Shown one piece after another: positions 56,476 through 64,000 of a stretch of DNA of 64,000 nucleotides (its first letter is position 1; every line of letters begins with the position of its first letter). A model generated the notes under the pieces. It did no database searches, was not told where the DNA came from, and worked only from the letters and a program-made list of their open reading frames with translations. This stretch comes from Tetracentron sinense. Lineage: Eukaryota > Streptophyta > Magnoliopsida > Trochodendrales > Trochodendraceae. The stretch spans positions 4,860,047 through 4,924,046 of the forward strand of contig CM026570.1 of assembly GCA_015143295.1 (NCBI GenBank), in the 5' to 3' direction. A program made the translations under genes and the position numbers.

Positions 56476-57375
56476 CAATACTTGTTATCTTCTCTCTTGA
56501 TGATACTTTGGATATGTAACTTTACTCATCGCATTTATACTTGTTGGAAATTTTGACATAGAATATATAATATATGTACACCATATGTAGTAAATTTAAA
56601 TAAATTTATACTCACCTTGATGATCTTTCTTTGTTCGTCGATCACCGAAATCTTTGTTTGTCAATCACCAAAATATAAGGCACTAAAATAGATATCGAAA
56701 AGACACCGGATCATGCTTGGAGAAGACACGTCAATATGTTGCAGAGGCGTTCAATACCACCATAGAAGTATTCGTTTCTAAAGGCACGAACTCATATACT
56801 TGTGTTTTTTGAAATTAAATTCACTCTCCTGAGTGTTTGAAATTTAATTCACTCCTGTTAAGTCACTGAAATTGAATTCACTCTGATATAGCTCCAAAAT
56901 TTACTTTTGACATAGCTCCAGGAGTTTCTCTGATACGGCTCTGAATTCTGTTTTTGTAAAAAGACACCGAAATTGTTTGCAAACACTTAGTCTGTTGTGA
57001 TATGCTTGCTGAAGATATTGAACACCGGGAATGAACAAATAGACAACGAGAACGAGTTCACATCAATGATGTCGTGTCGATAAGTCTGACAACGAGAACA
57101 AGGTCATAATAACACCGAATATGCATTTGCACTTGCTTTTTCTCTCCTTTTCTCATGCTCATGATATCTTGATAGATGATGAAAGATTTTCCATAGTGCA
57201 CATGTTTCACACAACATCAGACAAGACAAAAAGGATTCATTAGATAATTCACATGAAGGAAAAGGGAAAGAAAGTACAATACAAAAGCCCTACACCAGCT
57301 GATATCTCAACTGGATACACAACAAACAGATTCAAAAAAACAAACTCAGAACATGGGTACAACGATATCCCCAAG
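56476..57375. other. Non-coding interior of the second Tat-type element
   Basis: Corresponds to the pol/antisense-gene spacer. It has short repeats such as AAATTNAATTCACTC (three times, 56810-56890) and CACCGAAAT words; pol itself is deleted. Confidence 0.6.
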
Positions 57376-57874
57376 TCATGGGGTCTCCGACTCATCAGCA
57401 GAAAGTACAAACTCGGCTAAGAAGCCTTCTTGCACCAAACTCTCCAGATAGGCCTTCAAGTCGCAGCAGCGGTTAGTCGTATGGTCATAACTCTTATGGT
57501 ACTGGCAATACTCCCACGCTCGAGGCCCTTTGGTGACGTCCCTACTGGCACGAGATGACCATTCGAAATTGGGGTCATCCTCTATGGTTCGCATGATTGC
57601 AGCGGGACGAGCAGTGAACATTATTGGGTCGGCTCGTCTGGGAGGGCGCTACTCAGCTACTTGACAACTATTGTCCTGGAGAAAGGCACGATTTGATGTA
57701 TTCACATCATGTGCCCAGGCTTCAATTTGCTCTTGTAACAACTGCTACTGACTGGTGAGCTGCGTCAAGAGAGATTGCTGGTACTGTTGTAGCATGATAA
57801 TCTGCTCTGCCTGAGATAGCACTGACTCTAGGGTTTGTTCATCCATTGGTGAGACAGGAGAATGGTCGGCCATG
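57376..57874 (-). pseudogene. Gag remnant of the second Tat-type element
   Basis: Begins MADHSPVSPMDEQ at 57874, like the intact gag. It has in-frame stops (for example TAG at 57737-57735, where the intact copy has Gln), then jumps across a deletion to the Cys/His block (ARPAAIMRTIEDDPNFEWSS, YCQYHKSYDHTTNRC). The capsid, protease and pol are missing. Confidence 0.85.
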
Positions 57875-57979
57875 GTGGTAGAGAAGCAGGGAGTCCCGGA
57901 GAATCTTCATGCGAATCAACTTATCACTTTATATAGCGTAAATGATTTCAAAAATAAGTTTCCCACAGACCATATGGTC

Positions 57980-58007
57980 GTGGGTTCGATTCCCACAAAC
58001 GGCGCCA
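57980..58007 (+). promoter_or_regulatory. Primer-binding region resembling a tRNA T-arm and 3' end
   Basis: The + strand reads GTGGGTTCGATTCCCAC (perfect T-stem and T-loop) followed by AAACGGCGCCA. On the - strand this is the primer site TGGCGCCGTTTGTGGGAA plus about 10 further tRNA-complementary bases. Only the 3' arm of a tRNA is present, so this is not a tRNA gene. Confidence 0.6.
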
Positions 58008-58011
58008 TTTC

Positions 58012-58790
58012 TGTGGGGGAAAATTTCCCGGGTTCGGCACGTCAACAGCTTTTTGATTGGTAGAGCATTCAAAATAACATTTATCTGTAAAGAAGATTAA
58101 AAACAACAAAAGGAGAGGAAGCGAGTTCGCACCCTGAAACAACTCCGATGATAAAGTCAGTTAAATGAAGAAGAAAGTAACTTATAAATCACAATGGCAC
58201 TGAAGCACTGAGAGTTTAGAACACTAAGGTGAAATTCAGGCACTATATTCAGATATTCCTTGATCAATCCTAATGCATTGGGTCTCCGGGGTATTTATAG
58301 GTTAAGCTTGGGATGCCCATATATGACCATCGATGACTTGGATAACCATGTCATAAGCTTGCCACTCATTACCAAATATGTCAAACATATTTGATGACGA
58401 ACGTAGCACACGCGGGAGCCTACAATCTCTAAGTCGGTTTGTGGATCGAAAACTCACTTGAGGTGACTAACAATAAATGGCAAGACAGTGCTTTTCACCT
58501 AACGTAGACAAAAGATCGCCTCCTGAGGATCGGCTCCTAAAAGTCGGTCTCGTTGTCGACATAAAACGCGGGCTCGTTGTTCACAACGAGGACGATACTG
58601 TTGCCTCGATGACTACGAGTTCGTTGTCTAGAGAACAATGTTCTCATTGTGAAGAGCACAACGAGTTCGTTGTTACACACGCAACGAATACGTACTCAAA
58701 AACACATATAAGCTCGTATACAATGTTTAACACCGAAAAACATGCCTTATGCCACAACACAAGATTAAATTACGAATTTTATCCCTTACA
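58012..58790 (-). repeat. 5' LTR (right) of the second Tat-type element
   Basis: 779 bp, TGTGGGGG...TTACA. The outer part carries CAACGAG/CTCGTTG words like the U3 of the intact element. Confidence 0.85.
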
Positions 58791-58795
58791 CTAAT

Positions 58796-59010
58796 ATATC
58801 TCCTACCCTCTTATGTTCTCACTCATACCTTTACCCTTCTTTCTCCTGTTATCTATGATAAAAGCACTTTTGAAAATATTGCTCTGGACAGTTCAACACC
58901 ATGTTGGGATATATCTCTTGTGTTCTTACTCATACCTGTACCCTTCTTTCTCCTGTTATATGTGAAAAAAGCACTTTTGAAAATATTGCTCTGGACAATT
59001 CAACACCATG
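58796..59010. repeat. Tandem duplication of about 105 bp
   Basis: 58796-58903 and 58911-59010 share words such as ACCCTTCTTTCTCCTGTTAT and AAAATATTGCTCTGGACA with about 10 percent difference. Confidence 0.8.
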
Positions 59011-59395
59011 ATTCGGGCTTCAATCGAACCAAGTTTCGATCTAACCCAAATCAAACAAGCCTTGGCTTGAGCTCGACTTGATCACATTTTCGAACGCAAA
59101 ATATTAGCTTGGCTCGGCTCAATCAAGCCTAATTTTCAAGCTCAAGCTCGGTTTGATCAAGACGAGCCGAACTTCGAGCTAGCTCGGTTTGGATACACCC
59201 CTAAATAAGATGATATTAAAATATATATATATAACTTCTAAATATATAATTAGTAGTTGTTTTTTTAATAAATAGATAATACATAATTAGTAGTACGTAA
59301 TTATAGCAAAAATTTTAAATGAATAATTTTTAGGTAGTTTACTTATGTTAAACTTATAATTACATTCATTTTTAGTACTTAAAATATAATAAAAC
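59011..59395. other. GCTCGAGC-rich stretch and AT-rich spacer
   Basis: 59030-59200 repeats AGCTCG/CTCGGCT words and ends in TACACCCCTA, like the right end of some hAT-type elements (TAGGGGTGT inverted); the left end was not found. No gene. Confidence 0.4.
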
Positions 59396-60439
59396 TGTTG
59401 GGAAAAAATCTGTGTTTTAAAAGTTTTGAAAAATCTGGTTTTATGTAAAATTTGATCCAAAATAAATATGGGACTCACACGGGTTTTGAGGCGGGTCCAA
59501 GTGGATCCATGTTCTCCTCCATGAGGAGATTAACGTGGTATATTTATTTGACCAAAATAGTTAAGTGGTGAATGAGAAATTAATCTCAAAGTGGGTCACT
59601 TGAACATGCGTTATAAGTTGAAGAATGGTATAGAATAATAATCCCACATCGAAAAATTATTGAAACCAAAGTTGGTTTATATACCATTGCCTTGGAGTAA
59701 AGGGTGGGCCCTTGGGGCACCCAAATTTTGCGAAGAAGTGAGCCCATGCTCCATGGTGGAACCAACTACACGCGCACGCCCGACCCAAGCCGTACCCATG
59801 TCCGGGTCCAATCCGGCTGGCTGGTTGGTTGGCTTGGCTTGGTTCTCTTCTTGTGGGCATTAAGCCCAGGGCCCTATATTTTTTTTGGGGGGGGGGCTAA
59901 AGTCCATTCAACTTCAACTGTTTCCAACAGGTTTATTATCCAAAAGTCATGTCTGTTAGGATTTAAACTGTAAACCCAACAGACATGTCTTTTTCTGGGC
60001 AGTCTCCTCAGCCTATTATTTAAGGCTTTTCAGTTGCATTTTTTGAAGTATGAAATTGAGATCTTCTGCTTCCTAGTTTTCCATTTCTTCTGCATTAGAG
60101 TCTGCATTTCAGAGAGAGTAAAAGCATCACTGGTTCGCTATGTCTCGAGGTTTCTAGTGGTAATACCCGGGACGTGACTGTTGTATCTTGGGAGACGAAT
60201 TGCTACAAGCCGTGACCACCATTGTTGGGCAATATTGGCTTAAGGACATTGAATATAATTCAAGCCTTAGTCAGTAAAGTGCATTATCTTCTTTTGTTCT
60301 GTTGATTTTATTTTTTTATTCTATAATTTGCATATCTAGATTATAACATACACATAAGTTTAGAAATAATCTTCAACAATCTTAAGACGATATTCTGTTG
60401 TTATATGTTATCTTTAATTTGCAAATTATAGAATCTGAA

Positions 60440-60925
60440 ATCTGCATACTGACATTTAGAATTCTACATTTTAGAATTCTGGACTTTAGAATACTGTATA
60501 CTAGAAATTGAAATTCTAAAATCTGCACTTTAGAATTTTGAACTTTAAATTCTGCAATTTGATTTTGAACTTAAAATCTGCAATACAGAAATTCTGAATT
60601 CTGCACTCTAAATTCTGCAATTAGAAATTCTGAATTCTACACACTAAATTCTGCAATTAGAAATTCGGAAATCTGTTTTTTAATTCTGCAATTCTGAAAT
60701 CTGCATTTTAATTCTGCAATATAGAAATTCTGTAACTTTGAATTCTGCATTTAAGATTCTGCAATTTAAATACTGTATTTCAAATTCTGCAATCTGTAAT
60801 TCTGATTTTGAATTCTGCAATCTGCTTTATTTAAAATCTGCATACTACAATTTGAATTCTGCAAACTTCAATTTAAAAATTTGTAATTTTAAATTCTGAA
60901 ATCTGTAATTTAAAATTCTGCACAT
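60440..60925. repeat. Degenerate AATTCTGCA repeat
   Basis: About 480 bases composed of short units such as AAATTCTGCAATT and GAAATTCTG with variable spacing, in the leader of the copia-type element. Confidence 0.85.
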
Positions 60926-61036
60926 TAGTTTTCTGCATTAGATTACAACTTCCTGTAAAGTTGAATCTCATAATTTGTGATTAGTTAAATTCTAAAAATT
61001 CATTTTATATTATTATTTTACAGTCTAAACATATAT

Positions 61037-61876
61037 ATGGACACCGGAAAGACTATTGTTACTACCACGATTGTGGCCCCAGTACCAACTATCCCCACTT
61101 CTGGCCTTATTGCTCATGGTGAGAAACCTGAGAAATTCAATGGGATGGACTTCAAGAGATGAAAATCTGACCACCTTGAATTTGACAAGATTCCTGTAAG
61201 AAGATTCTCCTACACTGAAAGAGGGTGAATCTGATAGGATGGCAGTGGCTGCAATTGAAGCATGGAAACATGCTGACTTCTTGTGCAAGAACTACATCTT
61301 GAATGGCTTGGAAAATGCATTATACAATGTGTATAGTCCAATTAAGACCGCTAAAGAGTTGTGAGAATCCTTAAATAAGAAATACAAGACAGAGGATGTC
61401 GGGATGAAGAAATTTGTTATTGGCAGGTTTCTTGATTTCAAGATGGTTGATTCAAGAATTGTGATAAGTCAGGTTCAAGACCTCCAATTGATCCTTCATG
61501 AGATCCATGCAAAAGGAATGATGATAAATGAATCATTCCAAGTAGCTGCTGTAATTGAGAAGTTGCCTCCATCTTGGAAGGGCTTTAAAAATTACCTTAA
61601 GTACAAGCGAAAGGAAATGGGGTAAATGACTTGATTATCCGACTCAGAATTGAGGAAGATAATAGAGTATCTGAAAGGAATGCTAGAAAACAAGTTCTTG
61701 AGCAAAGGCCAATATGGTGGAACACAAGTCCAAGAAGAGGAACCATTCTGAAGCAGGTCCAAGTCAAAAGGAAAAAGAAAAAAGGCAAGCAACAGAAAAG
61801 TTTCAAGGGCAATTGTTATATTTGTAACAGGCCAGGGCATGTAGTAAAGAATTGCAGAAACCGGAACTTCCAATGA
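61037..61876 (+). pseudogene. Copia-type Gag relic with zinc knuckle
   Basis: ATG 61037 opens MDTGKTIVTTT...GEKPEKFNGMDFKR, then a stop at about 61160 where Trp is expected. Later blocks in changed frames (AWKHADFLCKNYILNGLENA, KFVIGRFLDFKM, VIEKLPPSWK) are the usual copia Gag (UBN2-type) sequence. It ends with a CCHC zinc knuckle CYICNRPGHVVKNC at about 61819-61860. At least three disruptions. It would normally package element RNA. Confidence 0.85.
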
Positions 61877-61900
61877 AAATCCAAGAAGGGATCCACTCAG

Positions 61901-64000
61901 ACACATATTACTGAACTAGAGAACATAACTGATGATATTTCTGATATGCACTTGTCAGCAGTTATTTCAGAGGTAAACATGGTGCCGATGTTGGGATTCA
62001 AGAATAATAATGTTAAAACAAAAACAAGATTATTCAAATCCTGGATCTAGACCATGCAATCAACTTTTCTAGAATTCATAATCAAAAGGGGACACAGTTT
62101 AAAAGAGATGATCTCATACCTTTCGCTGGAATTTCCCTATTCCCTTCACGGTGTGATGCTGTGTTTCTCGGCGCTTGAGAGGGATGAGAGAGTCTTCTCT
62201 TTTCTCCTTAGGTCTGATTCAATGGGGCTTCCAATTAACGTAAGAGAAAAAAGGGACCCCCTCTTTGCTTTATATACCCTTGGAACCCTACCCATCATAA
62301 GATCCAAAGGTTAAGAGGGATCACACCAAAGATCTAACGGTCGCCAACCCTGACCATGTTGTTAGCTTTAATAACACTTAAAGAGTCCCTGTTTGATCAC
62401 ATCTCTTTAGTGGGACCCATTATCCTTAACATTCTCTATTGACAGCAATACAATCCGAGTTTTGAAAACTAAGGATTGCGCCAGACCACATGGGTTTTTA
62501 TTTAATAAGAAAAACCCTAACAATCTCCCACTTGGTCCAAGCAATCCTTAAATAAAATAAAATGACTCTTCGGATTGAACAACCTTAAAAACATGAGTGG
62601 CCACTCTTTTAATTTTGAAAAACATTGCTGTCGAGAATTAAGTGTTCTTTAACTGTCACTTTGATTCAAAAGCACCACTAACGGTGATCATGGAAGCATT
62701 TAGCATCTACTAGTGTTCATTTACTATGATACAAGCCACTCCATGGTCAAACAGCTAGTAATACTAATGTTTCAGAGCGGTTCTTTATGGTGGCAAAGTA
62801 TGGTGTGATATGGACTATACACAACCTTATGTGATCAAAAAATGTATACGTCCAAAAATTATCCACGCTACATGCATTTAAGCATATGCATGTCATTCCG
62901 ATACTTTACGGCAACCGCCATATGAAGTCCATCACCTTGTATCCAGAATGAAGGCCTCAAACATGGTGCCCAACCATGTTCAGCCCAAGCAACTTGAGAG
63001 CTTTGTGCGAGGCTCTCGGGCAAACCTGACATCAATGACATCCGTCATGTGAAGTCCATCACTTGATGTCTTTACCTTTTGCACGTGCAGTCAAAACATA
63101 ACATAATTAAATGATGCATCAATTATTTAATTTGCATAACCATAACATATCAATATCTGAGAGTGTAAAACAATGACATGTATATCATATAAAAGTCTGG
63201 AATATAAAATAATAAACAATACTCCCACTAAATAAAAGAATCAAACGATTCTAAAAGGTTCAATAATAATGACAGGTCCTTTAAAATTTCTGATGGAGAG
63301 TTCTTTACTTAACATGTTTATAATTCAAATATTCAACAACACATAATCTGATGAAGATTTCGAACTATCTTGAAATCAAGCAAAATCAGAGTCTGAATAA
63401 CTTTTAAATTTCTAGTTCGATATATCTCTTGTAAACCAAACTGAAATCCTATGAGATAACTCCAAACGTCTAGAAATATGATCTCTGGTAATCTTGATAT
63501 CCTAATTATAACTTAAAAACCTGCTCCCACTGACCTTAACATATATCCATCAATCCAAGTAGATTACTACTTTAAGTTTATCATCCAAATTGTCACAAGA
63601 GTCACAATTACTTAGAGAAAATCTAATAAAATTAACAAACATACACAACAAGAATGATATAAAATATAAGTCTAAGGTTAGCTAATAAAGATCATCCACT
63701 AATATATTACTACCAACTGTTTGAAAAATATGTCTGATGGAGAGTGTACTCCCCTCAATGATAAAATTAAACTGTATCCAATCCTATAATATCTCGCCTA
63801 AACAACGGCACAATGAAAATAACATCTAATAGTAAAAACCAGAAACAAAGTCTAATACTAATCAGCAAGTTCCAACAGCCTCTAATACTATTGGTGTAGA
63901 GTTCTTCAAAAATCAGCAGCTCATCAGCCTTGGCGCTTCGCCGATGAATGAACTCCTTTGTTTTTCCTGCACCAATCTTTATATTTGAAACAATCTCTTT
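61901..64000. other. Unresolved repetitive-looking region
   Basis: No recognised gene. Phrases such as AATCTCCCACTTGGTCC (near 62522) and ACTCCCACTAAATAAAAG recur in plant transposon-derived DNA, but I could not define ends, orientation or family. Confidence 0.4.

Larger units (their letters stand above)
54526..58790 (-). mobile_element. Second Tat-type LTR element, internally deleted
   Basis: Flanked by a perfect 5-bp target duplication CTAAT (54521-54525, 58791-58795). Right LTR 58012-58790 (779 bp) is the 5' LTR; the left LTR is truncated at about 55192. Ends TGTGGGGG...CCCTTACA resemble the intact element at 29942-40912 but the families are distinct. It keeps the start of gag and a late gag block on the - strand and a decayed antisense gene on the + strand; protease, RT and integrase are gone. 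The two LTRs differ at many positions, so it is much older than the intact element. Confidence 0.9.
59396..61900 (+). mobile_element. Ty1/copia-type element relic (LTR, leader, gag)
   Basis: Starts TGTTGGGAAAA. The promoter-like part has ATCCCACATCGAAAAA and a TTTATATACC box near 59679. A leader follows, including a low-complexity block (60440-60925), then a broken gag (61037-61876). No protease, integrase or RT was found downstream to 64000 and no second LTR, so it is truncated. LTR/leader boundary not determined. Confidence 0.6.

Noticed and set aside
57940-58007. tRNA gene
   Set aside because: Only the T-arm and acceptor 3' strand are tRNA-like; no acceptor 5' strand, D-arm or anticodon stem could be fitted. 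The position identifies it as a primer-binding site.
59660-59973. Overlapping reading frames on both strands near a G-run
   Set aside because: They lie in the LTR of the copia relic and have no recognisable protein content.

Overview
This is plant nuclear DNA. Evidence: split genes with GT-AG introns, an AT-rich intergenic background, plant gene families (PCC13-62-type desiccation-related proteins, an RNase T2-fold protein), and plant transposon lineages (Tat-type Ty3/gypsy, copia, hAT, CACTA, Helitron, Mutator-like and PIF/Harbinger MITEs). I cannot name the species. Only about 3 kb of the 64 kb is convincing host gene.

Host genes. A PCC13-62-like desiccation-related gene occurs three times on the + strand: copy A (1-1140, 5' end outside the window), copy C (only its last ~40 codons, 11759-11878) and copy B (45654-46888, complete, three exons, 312 aa). 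Copies A and C also share about 2.3 kb of downstream flank, so they are tandem segmental duplicates. In copy C this flank is stretched over 30 kb by nested transposons, and the other copy often shows the empty site. A second host gene on the - strand (51254-52411, four exons, 249 aa) encodes an RNase T2-fold protein in which all three catalytic residues are substituted. A broken Myb/SANT-like gene lies at 42603-43560.

Mobile DNA, left to right: palindromic MITEs in the copy A flank (1.4-3.1 kb); Helitron-type ends (4.7 and 6.8 kb); a 2.84-kb solo LTR with a perfect 5-bp target duplication (7025-9865); a CACTA end (10.0 kb); a hAT element with a decayed transposase (12040-16910); a putative Helitron carrying exons of a mitochondrial carrier and a GH9 endoglucanase (18.0-24.3 kb); and a Mutator-like foldback element (25044-41176) made of concentric inverted repeats and interrupted by a 2.6-kb Helitron and an 11-kb Tat-type LTR retrotransposon. 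Further right are MITEs, a second, internally deleted Tat-type element (54526-58790) and a copia relic (59.4-61.9 kb).

Most notable is the intact Tat-type retrotransposon at 29942-40912. Its LTRs appear identical. Gag-protease and polymerase are in one frame, separated by a single UAG in a CAR-YYA-type readthrough context. On the opposite strand, between pol and the 3' LTR, it carries a coiled-coil gene with its own TATA box and an 85-bp phase-0 intron. The second Tat-type element carries a homologous antisense gene with an intron at the same place, so this spliced antisense gene is a shared feature of the group and not a chance ORF.
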